DNA of 64,000 nt from Gilichinskyi gelida (GCA_038040385.1 JBBPII010000017.1:79633-143632), one strand, 5' to 3'. Positions 20,183 through 31,834 are shown, counted from the stretch's first letter. Notes: generated from the letters alone by a model not told the origin. Numbers and translations: made by a program.

Positions 20183-20776
20183 TCAGTCCGCCTCGGTCTT
20201 CCGCACCGTCACATCGAACCGCCACTGGTGGTCCCGGTAATAGAAGGACACCAGCGACACGAACGGCTTGTTCAGCGGTTTGTTGATCTTCGTCTCGAAG
20301 AGCGGGTAGAGCGGCGTCGGCTCGGCGTAGTGCCACACCAGCTCGGCGTGGCCGGTGGTCGCTTCGGTCGGGTGGCGCTGGAAGTTGCGAAGGCCGTCGT
20401 ACTTCTTGTGGGCGATCATGCCGCGGTAGACCGGCCCGCGAAAGCTGGGCGCGGTGCCGAGGATCGGGAAGCCCTTCGGCGTGGCCTTGGCGATGTACTC
20501 CCCGCCGTCGGGCGTCGGGCCGCCGGTCACAGTCACGAACCCTCCCCTCTGCAGGTTTTGCAGCGTGCGTAGCGACTTCTCATCGAAGTCGTCCTTCGGC
20601 GAGCGCGCGTTCCACCACACCCGCTGCGGCACCTCGGCGTACACCGGCTCCACTCTGAACATGTAGCTGCGGAGGATCTCCTCGGCCTTCGCCGCGGTGA
20701 GCGGCTCGCGCTTCTGGCAAGCGCAAAGCAGCAGCAGCGCGGCGGCGAATAGGGCCCGATTCAGGCGTTGCGGCAT
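20183..20776 (-). CDS. Unrecognised lipoprotein with DUF-type beta domain
   Basis: A 197-residue protein with a lipoprotein signal (MPQRLNRALFAAALLLLCAC; the cleaved Cys is in LLCAC). The mature part contains AAKAEEILRSYMFRVEPVYAEVPQRVW near its start and a C-terminal segment with many aromatic residues (FVSLVSFYYRDHQWRFDVTV). I do not recognise the family. ATG 20776 is 36 bases from the divergent bioY gene. Its stop is back-to-back with the stop of the chalcone-isomerase-like gene, with no spacer. Confidence 0.75.
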   Translation of the reverse strand: MPQRLNRALFAAALLLLCACQKREPLTAAKAEEILRSYMFRVEPVYAEVPQRVWWNARSPKDDFDEKSLRTLQNLQRGGFVTVTGGPTPDGGEYIAKATPKGFPILGTAPSFRGPVYRGMIAHKKYDGLRNFQRHPTEATTGHAELVWHYAEPTPLYPLFETKINKPLNKPFVSLVSFYYRDHQWRFDVTVRKTEAD

Positions 20777-20795
20777 CGGCGAAGAGTACCGGAAT

Positions 20796-20804
20796 TGGTA
20801 TGCT
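20796..20804 (+). promoter_or_regulatory. Extended -10 box of bioY
   Basis: TGGTATGCT (TGn plus TATGCT) ends seven bases before ATG 20812. The earlier in-frame ATG at 20800 lies inside this box, which argues for 20812 as the true start and for a leaderless transcript. Confidence 0.5.
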
Positions 20805-20811
20805 TCGAGCG

Positions 20812-21396
20812 ATGAACAGCCAAACCATTCCCTCCGCGCTGTTGACGCGCCTGGTGCGCGGCCGCGCCGCGGTCGACGTCCTGCTGGTGGTCGGCGGGAG
20901 CGTGCTGATCGCGCTCGCCGCGCAGGTCGCCATTCCGATGCCCTTCACGCCGGTGCCGCTGACCATGCAGCCGCTCGCTGTGCTGCTCGTCGGCATCGTG
21001 CTCGGCGCCAGCCGCGGCGCGGCCGCGGCGACGCTATACCTGCTCGAGGGCATCGGCGGCCTGCCGGTCTTCGCGCAAGGACATGCCGGCGCGATCTGGC
21101 TCGTAGGTCCCACGGCCGGCTACCTCTACTCGTATCCGGCCGCCGCCTGGCTGGCCGGCTGGTTCTCGCAGCGCGGTTGGGGAACGACGGTGGTCCGCGC
21201 GGTGGCCGGGATGCTCGCGGCGCTGGCGCTGATCTACCTGGGCGGGTGGGCGTGGCTGGCGATCCTGACCTCGCCGCGTGCCGCGTTCGCCGGCGGCGTC
21301 GCGCCATTCGTCCTCGCCGACATCGTCAAGATCGCGCTCGGCGCCGCGCTGCTGCCCTACGCGCAACGGCTGGTGGCGAAGACGACGCAGTCGTGA
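20812..21396 (+). CDS. bioY: Biotin transporter BioY
   Basis: Integral membrane substrate-binding (S) component of biotin uptake. The 194-residue protein has about six hydrophobic segments and the BioY signatures AAQVAIPMPFTPVPLTMQPL, LYLLEGIGGLPVFAQG and GPTAGYLYSYPAAAWLAGW. No EcfT or BioM/BioN genes are adjacent, so it acts alone or with a shared ECF module elsewhere. The stop overlaps the M28 peptidase GTG (GTGA). Confidence 0.95.
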   Translation: MNSQTIPSALLTRLVRGRAAVDVLLVVGGSVLIALAAQVAIPMPFTPVPLTMQPLAVLLVGIVLGASRGAAAATLYLLEGIGGLPVFAQGHAGAIWLVGPTAGYLYSYPAAAWLAGWFSQRGWGTTVVRAVAGMLAALALIYLGGWAWLAILTSPRAAFAGGVAPFVLADIVKIALGAALLPYAQRLVAKTTQS

Positions 21397-23225
21397 AGTA
21401 CCTCGCGCTGGTTCTCCTCGTTGCGACGACCGCGCGTGCCGATTCCATCGATACGATGGTCCGCGCCGTCGACGACAAGAACGTCGAGCGCACCATCCGC
21501 GCCCTCGTCTCCTTCGGTACGCGCAGCACGCTCTCCGTGCAGGACGATCCGAAGCGCGGCATCGGCGCGGCGCGCGACTGGATCAAATCGGAATTCGACA
21601 AAATCGCCGCCACGTCCGGCGGCCGCATGACCGTCGAGTTGCAGTCCTTCACGCAGGAGCCGGGAAAGTTTCCCCGCATCGCCAAGCCGACGGTGGTCAC
21701 CAATGTCGTGGCCACCCTCCGCGGCACGCAGGCGCCCGTCCGCGTGTATGTCGTCAGCGGCCACTATGACTCGATGTGCGGCAGTCCCACTGACGGCGAC
21801 TGCGACGCCCCCGGCGCGAACGACGACGCCTCGGGCGTGGCCGCGGTGCTGGAGGCGGCGCGCGTCATGGCCCCGCATCCGCTCGAGGCCACCGTCGTCT
21901 TCATGGCCGTGGCCGGCGAGGAGCAGGGGCTGGTCGGCTCGACGTACTTCGCCGAACAGGCGAAGCAGAAGAACGTGAACGTCGACGGGATGTTCACCAA
22001 CGACATCGTCGGAAGCACGGTCGGCGACGATCGCAAGCGGATCCGCGTCTTCTCCGAGGGCGTGCCGTCGAGCGAGACGCCGGAACAGGCGACGGTGCGG
22101 CGGTCGATCGGCGGCGAGAACGACTCCGCGTCGCGGCAACTCGCGCGCTTCATCGCCGAGAGTGCGAAAAAGTACGTTCCGAACTTCCAGGTGTGGTTGA
22201 TCAACCGGCGCGACCGCTACCTGCGCGGCGGCGATCACATCCCTTTCCTCGAGCGCGGCTTTCCCGCGGTGCGCTTCACCGAGCCGAACGAAACGTTCGC
22301 GCACCAGCACCAGAACGTGCGGGTGGAGAACGGGACGCAGTATGGCGACCTCCCGCAGTTCGTCGATTACCCGTTCCTGGCGAACGTGGCGCGGGTGAAC
22401 GTCGCGGCACTCGCGTCGCTGGCGCTCGCGCCCTCGCGGCCGAAAGATGTGCGGGTGCTGACGCGCCGCCTGACCAACGACACCGACCTGCAGTGGACGG
22501 CGAACGGCGAGACGGATCTCGCGGGCTATGAAGTCGTCTGGCGTGAGACCACTTCGCCGGCCTGGGAGCATTCGCGCGCCGTCGGCAATGTGGCCAGCAC
22601 CACGATCAAGGACATCTCGAAGGACAACTACAGTTTCGGCGTGCGCGCCGTCGACCGCGATGGGCACCGCAGTCCCGCCGCGTATCCGATTCCGTTGCGC
22701 GAACGGCCGGCTGCGGAGTCGATCACCAACCTTCGCGATGAGCTGCTGGCGATGTCGAAGACCGATCAGGAGATCCGCCAGCGCTGGATCAAGGATCAGA
22801 AGAACATCGCGCTCAACGACGAGATGCGCGCCATCGACGCCAAGCACGTCGCCCGGCTGCGCGAGATCATCAAAGAGCACGGCTGGCCGGGAAAGACCGT
22901 TGTAGGCGACAAGGCGGCGAACGCGGCGTGGCTCATCGCGCAGCACGGCGGCAAGGAGCTCCTGCACGAGACGCTGCCGTTGATGAAAGCGGCGGTGGAG
23001 AAGGGCGAGATGGAGGGCTCATCGTACGCGCTCTCGGTCGACCGCACGCGCATTCAGGACGGGCAGAAGCAGCTCTACGGCTCGCAGTTCGATACCGAGG
23101 GTGACAAATGCGAGCCGTTGCCGATCGAGGATCCCGAGCACGTCGACGAGCGGCGCACTGCGGTCGGCCTCGGCCCGCTGGCGGAGTACGCGAAGCAGCT
23201 CTGCGAGATGTACAAGAAGAAGTGA
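21393..23225 (+). CDS. Secreted M28 zinc aminopeptidase fused to FN3 and DUF6624-like domains
   Basis: A 610-residue exported protein (signal MKYLALVLLVATTARAD). Residues about 30-340 form an M28 metallopeptidase with zinc ligands in SGHYDSM (His124/Asp126), PGANDDASG, VAGEEQGLVG, FTNDIVG and RGGDHIPFLERG. A fibronectin-III-like module follows (TDLQWTANGETDLAGYEVVW...SFGVRAVDRDGHRS). The last 160 residues resemble DUF6624: INDEMRAID-type helix, IIKEHGWPGKTVVGDKAANAAWLIAQH, LPLMKAAVEKGE, QKQLYGSQF. GTG 21393 overlaps the bioY stop. Hydrolysis of secreted peptides is likely; the role of the third domain is unknown. Confidence 0.9.
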   Translation: MKYLALVLLVATTARADSIDTMVRAVDDKNVERTIRALVSFGTRSTLSVQDDPKRGIGAARDWIKSEFDKIAATSGGRMTVELQSFTQEPGKFPRIAKPTVVTNVVATLRGTQAPVRVYVVSGHYDSMCGSPTDGDCDAPGANDDASGVAAVLEAARVMAPHPLEATVVFMAVAGEEQGLVGSTYFAEQAKQKNVNVDGMFTNDIVGSTVGDDRKRIRVFSEGVPSSETPEQATVRRSIGGENDSASRQLARFIAESAKKYVPNFQVWLINRRDRYLRGGDHIPFLERGFPAVRFTEPNETFAHQHQNVRVENGTQYGDLPQFVDYPFLANVARVNVAALASLALAPSRPKDVRVLTRRLTNDTDLQWTANGETDLAGYEVVWRETTSPAWEHSRAVGNVASTTIKDISKDNYSFGVRAVDRDGHRSPAAYPIPLRERPAAESITNLRDELLAMSKTDQEIRQRWIKDQKNIALNDEMRAIDAKHVARLREIIKEHGWPGKTVVGDKAANAAWLIAQHGGKELLHETLPLMKAAVEKGEMEGSSYALSVDRTRIQDGQKQLYGSQFDTEGDKCEPLPIEDPEHVDERRTAVGLGPLAEYAKQLCEMYKKK

Positions 23226-23226
23226 C

Positions 23227-23330
23227 CCCTCATCCGCCCTTCGGGCACCTTCTCCCGCTCACGCGGGAGAAGGCCATCGGATGCCCTCGCCCGCGAAGCG
23301 GGAGAGGGTGGCGCGAAGCGCCGGGTGAGG
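23227..23330. repeat. Type B REP-like element (CCCTCATCC...GGGTGAGG), copy 1
   Basis: Occupies the whole gap between the convergent M28 peptidase and lon genes. It holds nested hairpins (CTTCTCCCGC/GCGGGAGAAGG; GCCCTTCGGGC; GGCGCGAAGCGCC) and ends in CGGGTGAGG, complementary to its start. Copy 2 is at 35479, also between convergent genes. Confidence 0.85.
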
Positions 23331-23332
23331 CG

Positions 23333-25798
<2,466 letters not shown>

Positions 25799-25872
25799 TT
25801 CAGCCTCTCAGTGCGGCGGTGGGAACCGAACCGGTTTCTGCAACGGCTGTTCCCGTAATGTGAGGGCGTATA

Positions 25873-26889
25873 TCACGGCTCATCGCCGCTCGCTACATCC
25901 GCACTCACATCGGTCAGATCTTTCCATCGCAACCCCTCGCGCAGGAACAGCGCGACTCCGGTGACGACGACCGGCAATGTGCCGACCACGTGAAAGAGAA
26001 CCGCCGTGGCGACGGATGCGTCGATGTCGAAATGGTAAAAAGTGGTGAGGAGCCACTGGCAGAGCTTGTGGAACCCGCCGACGCCACCCGGCGTGGGGAT
26101 GGCGATGCCGACCGTGGCCACGGCGTTGATGAAAAACGTGGAGTCGTACGGCAGCGGGCGAGCGAGCCCGACGAGCACGGCCCACAATTGCGCCGTGAGG
26201 CAGACCCACACGGCGGCCGTACATGATGTGACGATGAAGAAATCGCGCGGCCGCTCGGTGATGGTGAGGGTCTGCACGAACGCGTCGAAGAATCGCATCC
26301 AGCCGTCGCGGAAGCGCCGCGGCAGAATCCGTCCCAGCCACTCGTGCGCGCGGCGGACGCCGCCGCGAAAATAATAGAGTCCGACCATGAACATCAGCAC
26401 GGCGATCAGCAGCGCTCCGGCGCTCGCCCCCCCGCCGCGGATGACCGCGCGCCCCTGCGGGAAATCGTTCCAGTGCACGATGCAGAAGTAGACGAAGATC
26501 GCCAGGATTCCGATGAGGTCCAGCACCCGCTCGGTGAGCACCGTGCCGAGGGCCTCGGCGAAACGGACGCGCGTACGTCGCGCCAGCAGCGCCGGGCGCG
26601 CGATGTCGCCGGCCCGGATCGGGAGAACCGTGGAGAGCATGTAGCCGGTGGCGGTGGCGAAAAAGGTCGGGTAAAACGACGGCCGCTTCTCTTCCTCGAT
26701 GAGCGCCTGCCACCGGAAGGTTCGGAAGATCAAAGCGAAGAAATTGAGCGCGATGGCTGAGACGATCCACCACGGATTGGCAGAGGTCATGATCCGCCAC
26801 ACCTCGTGAAGGTCGCTGTTGCGGAGAAAAAGGGCGATGAAAAAGGCCGTGAGGGCGACGATGGATGTGATTTGTAGAATGCGCTTCAC
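25873..26889 (-). CDS. Lysylphosphatidylglycerol-synthase-TM / flippase-like membrane protein
   Basis: A polytopic protein of about 338 residues of the UPF0104/LPG_synthase_TM family. It has around eight hydrophobic helices and the family motifs PIRAGDIARPALLARRTRVRFAEALGTVLTERVLDL (in pieces) and TPGGVGGFHKLCQWLL. Members are thought to move or modify membrane lipids or glycolipids; no catalytic GNAT half is present here. The start used is GTG 26889 (MKRILQITSIVALTAFF), since the longer frame would run into the divergent histone-deacetylase gene 27 bases away. Confidence 0.85.
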   Translation of the reverse strand: MKRILQITSIVALTAFFIALFLRNSDLHEVWRIMTSANPWWIVSAIALNFFALIFRTFRWQALIEEEKRPSFYPTFFATATGYMLSTVLPIRAGDIARPALLARRTRVRFAEALGTVLTERVLDLIGILAIFVYFCIVHWNDFPQGRAVIRGGGASAGALLIAVLMFMVGLYYFRGGVRRAHEWLGRILPRRFRDGWMRFFDAFVQTLTITERPRDFFIVTSCTAAVWVCLTAQLWAVLVGLARPLPYDSTFFINAVATVGIAIPTPGGVGGFHKLCQWLLTTFYHFDIDASVATAVLFHVVGTLPVVVTGVALFLREGLRWKDLTDVSADVASGDEP

Positions 26890-26916
26890 GGCGGGCGCGG
26901 TTGTAACACGAGTTCG

Positions 26917-27843
26917 ATGAACATCTACACCCATCCGGTTTTTTACAAACACGACACCGGCGTCGGGCATCCGGAGAACAGCACGCGCATCGACGCCGCG
27001 CTGGAAGGTGTCGATCGCGCCGGCCTTTCCGAGCGAATCATCCGCGACACCGTCGCGCATCCCGACACCGACCGCATCATCGCCAAAGTGCATTCCGCCG
27101 ATTACGAGCGCGAGCTGGAAGAGGCGTGCCGGGCCGGCATGCGGCTGTTTCACTCACTCGACAATCCGATCTCGTCGCAGAGCTTCGCCGCCGCGCGGAC
27201 TGCCGTGGCGACGTCACTGACCGCGGCGGCCGCCATGCTCGCCGGCGAGCGCGCGTTCGTGGTCGCCCGCCCGCCCGGCCATCACGCCGAGCGCGTGGAG
27301 GCCATGGGCTTCTGCTTCTTCAACACCATCGCCTGCGTCGCGGAGTGGCTGCTCGAACAGCCGCTGATGTCGCGCGTGCTCATCTTCGATTTCGACGTCC
27401 ATCACGGCAATGGGACGCAGGCGCTGTTCGAGGACCGCGACGACGTTCATTACGTCTCCATGCACCGCTATCCGTTCTATCCCGGCACCGGCGCGGCGGG
27501 CGAGATCGGCATCGGCGCCGGACGCGGATTCACGACGAACATCCCCATGGACGCCGGTCTCGGCGACGCCGCCTACCTGCGCGTCATGGAAGACGTCGTC
27601 ACGCCGATCATCGACGCGTACCGCCCGAGCGCCATCCTCGTCTCCGCCGGATTCGACGCCCATCGCCGCGATCCCCTCGGCGGCATGCGCGTCACCGAGC
27701 AGTGCTTCGGGGAGATGACCCGGCGCATCGTGGAGGCGGCGGAGCGCCACAGCTCGGGACGCATCCTCTCGCTATTGGAAGGCGGCTACGACAGGGAGGG
27801 CCTCGCCGCCAGCGTGGCCGAGCACGTCACCGCATTGGCGTAA
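26917..27843 (+). CDS. Histone deacetylase-fold amidohydrolase (AcuC/HDAC-like family)
   Basis: Zinc-dependent deacetylase/amidohydrolase of 308 residues. Motifs are FYKHDTGVGHPENSTRID, RPPGHHAERVEAMGFCFFNT (the His-His pair of the charge relay), the zinc site FDFDVHHGNGTQ, and SAGFDAHRRDPLGGM, then LLEGGYDREGL. Bacterial substrates are usually small acetylated molecules such as polyamines, or acetylated enzymes; the substrate here cannot be told. ATG 26917. Its stop codon forms part of the TAAACT box of the next gene. Confidence 0.93.
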   Translation: MNIYTHPVFYKHDTGVGHPENSTRIDAALEGVDRAGLSERIIRDTVAHPDTDRIIAKVHSADYERELEEACRAGMRLFHSLDNPISSQSFAAARTAVATSLTAAAAMLAGERAFVVARPPGHHAERVEAMGFCFFNTIACVAEWLLEQPLMSRVLIFDFDVHHGNGTQALFEDRDDVHYVSMHRYPFYPGTGAAGEIGIGAGRGFTTNIPMDAGLGDAAYLRVMEDVVTPIIDAYRPSAILVSAGFDAHRRDPLGGMRVTEQCFGEMTRRIVEAAERHSSGRILSLLEGGYDREGLAASVAEHVTALA

Positions 27844-27853
27844 ACTTAGCGCC

Positions 27854-28300
27854 ATGACGACCGACTACACGCAGCCGCAACAGTACACGCCGCCCACGAC
27901 GCAGCCGCCTGCGCAGAAGAGCAGCGGATGCCTGAAAGTCTTTCTCATCGGATGCGGCGTGCTCGTCGTGCTCGGCGCCGCATGCGTCGCCGCGCTGGTC
28001 TTCGTCGTCTTCGCCGCGATCAAGAAGAGCGACATCTACACCGACGCGCTGAACAAAGCGCGCGCCGATCAGCGGGTCGTTGCAGCGCTCGGCGAGCCGA
28101 TCAACCCCGGCTTCTGGGTCACCGGCAACATGAAGGTCGACAACAGCAAGGGCAGCGCCGACTTCACCTTCCCCGTCAGCGGGCCGAAGGGGAGCGCGAA
28201 AGTCCACGCCGTCGCCACCACCGAAGGGCAGAAGTGGGAGTACACCGAGCTGGTGGTGACGCCGTCGAACGGGCCGCCGATCAACGTTTTGGCGCCGTGA
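27854..28300 (+). CDS. Coa1/Tim21-domain membrane protein
   Basis: A 148-residue protein. The Pro/Gln-rich N-terminus (about 25 residues) is followed by one transmembrane helix (VFLIGCGVLVVLGAACVAALVF) and a domain resembling cytochrome oxidase assembly protein 1 (ALNKARADQRVVAALGEPIN...GKVHAVATTEGQKWEYTELVV region). Possibly a membrane-anchored assembly factor, but oxidase genes are not nearby. ATG 27854; TAAACT at 27841-27846 is seven bases upstream, so the mRNA is probably leaderless. Confidence 0.75.
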   Translation: MTTDYTQPQQYTPPTTQPPAQKSSGCLKVFLIGCGVLVVLGAACVAALVFVVFAAIKKSDIYTDALNKARADQRVVAALGEPINPGFWVTGNMKVDNSKGSADFTFPVSGPKGSAKVHAVATTEGQKWEYTELVVTPSNGPPINVLAP

Positions 28301-28304
28301 CGCC

Positions 28305-28372
28305 GTCATCCTGAGCCGCGCAGACGGCGAAGGATCTCAGCCGCCGAGATCCTTCGCTTCGCTCAGGATGAC
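28305..28372. repeat. Type A REP-like element, copy 2
   Basis: GTCATCCTGAGCCGCGCAGA...CTCAGGATGAC, with arms AAGGATCTC/GAGATCCTT. It lies where the Coa1-like gene (+) and the glycosyltransferase gene (-) converge and supplies the last 11-12 codons and the stop of the latter. Confidence 0.88.
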
Positions 28373-29446
28373 GGTATACAGCTCCTCCAACCGTGTAATC
28401 CGCAGCTCCTTCGAGAAGCCGCGCACGACGTGCTCGCGCGCATTGGCCGCCACGCGCGCGCGCCGCGGCGCATCGCCGACCACCTCGGCGATGGCGCGCG
28501 TGAGCGCACCGACTTCTTTCGCCGGGATGAGCCAGCCGGCCTCCGGCGATGACACCAGCTCGCGGTTGCCGCCGCAGTCCGTGGCGATCACCGCTTTCTG
28601 CATGGCCATCGCCTCGCGGATCGTGCCGGTAATGCCGGTGCCGGCCCAGGAGGCGTCGACGACGAGATCGCACGAGGCGAAGACGTTCGGCATGTCGTCG
28701 CGGTATTCGACCGCCGTGACCCGCCCGCCCACGCCGCGTTGGCGCGCGTAGCCGCTGACCTCGTCCATCTCGCGCTCGTTGCGGCAGCCGATGAGCGCGA
28801 GGTGGACGCTTGGGATCGGCTCGATGGCCTGGATCAGCTCCTGCCATCCCTTCCAATCGCGCACGCCGACCTGGGCGATGAGGAAGCGGTCGTCGCTGAT
28901 CGCCTTCTCGCGGCGGAAGGCGCGCGGGTCCCACTTCGCGGGATCGAAGTGATGAACGTCCGTGCCGGCGTAGACCACCGCTACCTTCTCCGGCGGCAGG
29001 CGCCCGCTCTCGACGATCACGGCGCGGATCTGCTCGCAGACGGTGACGATGCGGTCGACGCGGCGGGTGCGGAACTTGGCGCGATTCCAGCGGTCGAGCG
29101 GAAACGACACGCCGCGGTTCACCACGAACGCCCCGACCGGCTGCGCCAAAGTGGCCATGAGCGCCAGCGAGTGGGCGATGCCCTTGTGGACGTGCACCAC
29201 CTCCGCCTGGTGCTCGCGGAGCAGCCGCGCCAGGCGCCGAGCGCTAAGAACGTCGAAGGCGTGGCGCATCGGAAGCGGCGCAAAACGGACGCCGCTCTCC
29301 GCCGCCTTCGCCTCGAGCGTGGCGTCCGGCCGGCTGACGATGGTCACCTCGTGTCCGCGCTCGCGCAGTCCCGTCGCCGCCTGAAACATCTGGTGCACCG
29401 AGCCGGTGTCGAACTGATTGAATTCGAGGATCTGGAAGATGCGCAT
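28337..29446 (-). CDS. Glycosyltransferase family 4 (GT-B fold)
   Basis: Retaining glycosyltransferase of 369 residues. N-terminal acceptor domain (GSVHQMFQAATGLRERGHEV, VVHVHKGIAHSLALMAT); C-terminal donor domain with VYAGTDVHHFDP, VGVRDWKGWQELIQAI, and SWAGTGITGTIREAMAMQKAVIAT, whose E (in IREAMA) matches the GT4 EX7E motif. Likely acts on LPS or an exopolysaccharide. The C-terminal residues VILSEAKDLGG are encoded by the type A repeat, which also provides the stop. ATG 29446. Confidence 0.9.
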   Translation of the reverse strand: MRIFQILEFNQFDTGSVHQMFQAATGLRERGHEVTIVSRPDATLEAKAAESGVRFAPLPMRHAFDVLSARRLARLLREHQAEVVHVHKGIAHSLALMATLAQPVGAFVVNRGVSFPLDRWNRAKFRTRRVDRIVTVCEQIRAVIVESGRLPPEKVAVVYAGTDVHHFDPAKWDPRAFRREKAISDDRFLIAQVGVRDWKGWQELIQAIEPIPSVHLALIGCRNEREMDEVSGYARQRGVGGRVTAVEYRDDMPNVFASCDLVVDASWAGTGITGTIREAMAMQKAVIATDCGGNRELVSSPEAGWLIPAKEVGALTRAIAEVVGDAPRRARVAANAREHVVRGFSKELRITRLEELYTVILSEAKDLGG

Positions 29447-29504
29447 CTGTTATTAGTCATCGCCGACAACTGCCATGCGGACGGTCATGATAATTTGATA
29501 CGAC

Positions 29505-29993
29505 ATGCAGACCCCGAAGGACAGCAAGCCTAAGGAGCTGAAGGTCACCGACAAGCGCATCTTCACGCCCGAAGGCGACATCCGCGAAGAGTTCCGCTCC
29601 GATATCAAGCCGGCGGACCCGCAGGTTGCCCGGCCGGTGGAGCGGCCCGCGGAGACGCCGGCCGCTCACGATCGGCGCGAGACGAATGCAGGGCCGCCGC
29701 CGGGCGGGGATCGCCGCCGTTCGATGGCCGAGAGGGCCGAGAGCCCGGGGACGCCGTTCGCCGAGTTCGCGCAGCAGCTCATCGCCCAGGCCTACATGTT
29801 CCTCGGCATGCTGCGCAGCCCGCACTCGCCGAAACCGGTGATCGACGTCGCCGCCGCGCGGGACATGATCGAGATCCTGACCATGCTGAAGGAAAAGACC
29901 GCCGGAAACCTGACCCCCGAGGAAGAGGACTTCCTCTCGACACATCTGGGAGAATTGAAGCTGGCGTTCGTCCAACGTACGAAGACAATTTGA
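29505..29993 (+). CDS. DUF1844 domain protein
   Basis: A 162-residue soluble protein. The first 85 residues are charged and Pro-rich, probably disordered. The C-terminal part is a DUF1844 domain: FAEFAQQLIAQAYMFLGMLR, IDVAAARDMIEILTMLKEKTAGNLTPEEEDFL. Its function is unknown although it is conserved in several phyla. ATG 29505; GATAAT ten bases upstream. The stop shares one base with the next gene's ATG (TGATG), so it forms an operon with the two genes that follow. Confidence 0.88.
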   Translation: MQTPKDSKPKELKVTDKRIFTPEGDIREEFRSDIKPADPQVARPVERPAETPAAHDRRETNAGPPPGGDRRRSMAERAESPGTPFAEFAQQLIAQAYMFLGMLRSPHSPKPVIDVAAARDMIEILTMLKEKTAGNLTPEEEDFLSTHLGELKLAFVQRTKTI

Positions 29994-31834
29994 TGAAACG
30001 ACCGCTCGTCTGTTCGGTCCTGCTCGCGTGGGTGTGCCTGGGAGCAATTGCGGCACGCGCGGAGCAGCTCGCGCCGCGCGACATCTGGCCGCAGGCCACC
30101 GCGGCGGCCGACAGCGGCGACCTCGCCACCGCCACGAAGAAAGCGGCGGAGCTCACCGAGGTCGGCAAGGCGTCCGGCATCAAGACCTTCCCGCTGTACG
30201 CGGAGTCGGCCGCTTCGCTCGCGCGCAACGCCGCGCTGCAGGGCAACAAGCCGACGGCGGAATGGGGCAATCGGGTGGCAACCCAACTCGACCCGCGCTC
30301 GCCCGGCGTGGCCTTCATCCGTTCGGACGCCGCCGTCGATCAGCGAAACTGGGGCGGCGCGCTCACCACGGTCTTCGCCGGATATCGCAACACGTTCCTG
30401 AATTACCGATCGCGGCTGCTCAACCGGTCGGACATGTTCCTGGTGCTGGTGCTGGCCATCGCGCTGACGGCGATGGTGTTCGCCATCGCGCTGTTCGTGC
30501 GCTACGGCAAGACCATGGCCCATGACTTCCGCGAGATCCTCGGCGCGCGCATCCGCGGCGGCTCGGTGAGCGTGCTGGCCTTCGCCCTTCTCTTCTTGCC
30601 GATCTTCGTCTGGCTCGGACCGCTCTGGCTGATCTTCTACTGGTTCGTGATTTTCTTCGGCTACGCGAACGGCGTGGAGCGCGTGCTGATCCTGCTGCTC
30701 GCGCTGATGCTCGCCGCCGCGCCGATCGCTCTCGACCTCACCTCGACCTGGATCGCCGCCGTCGACAGCCCGGTGATGATGTCGGCGATCTCCAGCGAGG
30801 AAGGCTCGTACCGCCCCGACGCATTGCGCCGCCTGCAGGAGCTGGTGAACATCGTTCCCGACGATCCAATCCTGCACCTGCTGCTCGGCAACCTCTATTT
30901 GCAGGACGGCAACGAACAGCAGGCCACGCAGCACTACCGGCGCTCGCTCGAGCTGAAGGACTCCGCCGGCGCGCACGTGAACCTCGGCAATCTGCACTTC
31001 TTCAACAACGACTTCCCGGCGGCGATCAGCGAGTACCAGCGCGCCGAGGAGCTCGACAAGAACCTGGCCATCGCCTTCTACAACCACTCCATGGCCAGCG
31101 GCGAGACGTACAAATTCGACGAGCAGGCGCAGAAGCTCGATCAGGCCAAGCGCATCGACCGCTCGTCGATCGAGAAGATCTCCTCGAATCCGTCGGCACA
31201 GAAGGTAGTCATGTACCGCCCGCCGCTCTCGCAGGCCTGGACGGTGGCCACGGCGGTGGCGCGGCGCGGCGCGGCGCGGACGCTGTTCGGCAACTGGGCG
31301 TGGTTCGACCCGCTGGTCAGCGCGCGCAATCCCATCACCGCCGCGGGCGTGATGGCGTTCGTCCTGGCGCCGATCCTCTTCCTCAAGCGCCGCCGGGCCG
31401 GTTTCGCCGGCTCGTGCATCAAGTGCGGCCGCACCTTCTGCCATCGCTGTAAGTCGGCGCGCGAGAGCGCCACGTACTGCACGCAATGCATCCACATCTA
31501 CCTGAAGCGCGACGGCGTTTCACTCGATACGAAACGGACGAAGTTGGAGGAGGTGAGCGACCACCAGGCCGGCATGCTGCGGCGCAACAAGCTCTTCGCC
31601 TTCTTCCTCCCCGGCTCGGCGCAGCTCATCGAAGGACGTACCAGCTCGGGACTCTTCGGCGTCTTCGCCTTTCTCTTCTTCGTATTGCTGGCGGTGCTGG
31701 TCGGCCGGCTCGCGCCGGTGCTCGGGCCGGGGGACGTCTCCAAGCTCGTCGTCCGCGCGATCGCCGTCATCCTGGCCGTCGTCATGTGGTTCTTGTTGAC
31801 CCTTCCCGTGTTCCGGCGAAAGGCAACGGGGTAA
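29993..31834 (+). CDS. TPR membrane protein with zinc-finger-like cysteines
   Basis: A 613-residue protein: signal sequence or first helix (MKRPLVCSVLLAWVCLGAIA), a helical repeat region, three to four membrane helices (about residues 140-250), then cytoplasm-like TPR units (PDDPILHLLLGNLYLQDGNEQQATQHYRRSLEL and two more). Next come a helix, a cysteine cluster CIKCGRTFCHRCKSA...YCTQC that probably binds zinc, and two C-terminal helices. No enzyme domain is seen. It is probably a scaffold in a membrane complex. It sits between DUF1844 and DUF4388 genes with 1-base and 3-base spacing, so all three are coexpressed. Confidence 0.8.
   Translation: MKRPLVCSVLLAWVCLGAIAARAEQLAPRDIWPQATAAADSGDLATATKKAAELTEVGKASGIKTFPLYAESAASLARNAALQGNKPTAEWGNRVATQLDPRSPGVAFIRSDAAVDQRNWGGALTTVFAGYRNTFLNYRSRLLNRSDMFLVLVLAIALTAMVFAIALFVRYGKTMAHDFREILGARIRGGSVSVLAFALLFLPIFVWLGPLWLIFYWFVIFFGYANGVERVLILLLALMLAAAPIALDLTSTWIAAVDSPVMMSAISSEEGSYRPDALRRLQELVNIVPDDPILHLLLGNLYLQDGNEQQATQHYRRSLELKDSAGAHVNLGNLHFFNNDFPAAISEYQRAEELDKNLAIAFYNHSMASGETYKFDEQAQKLDQAKRIDRSSIEKISSNPSAQKVVMYRPPLSQAWTVATAVARRGAARTLFGNWAWFDPLVSARNPITAAGVMAFVLAPILFLKRRRAGFAGSCIKCGRTFCHRCKSARESATYCTQCIHIYLKRDGVSLDTKRTKLEEVSDHQAGMLRRNKLFAFFLPGSAQLIEGRTSSGLFGVFAFLFFVLLAVLVGRLAPVLGPGDVSKLVVRAIAVILAVVMWFLLTLPVFRRKATG

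Noticed and set aside
20800..20811. Upstream ATG at 20800 as the bioY start
   Set aside because: It is part of an extended -10 box; ATG 20812 gives the usual seven-base spacing and a normal BioY N-terminus.
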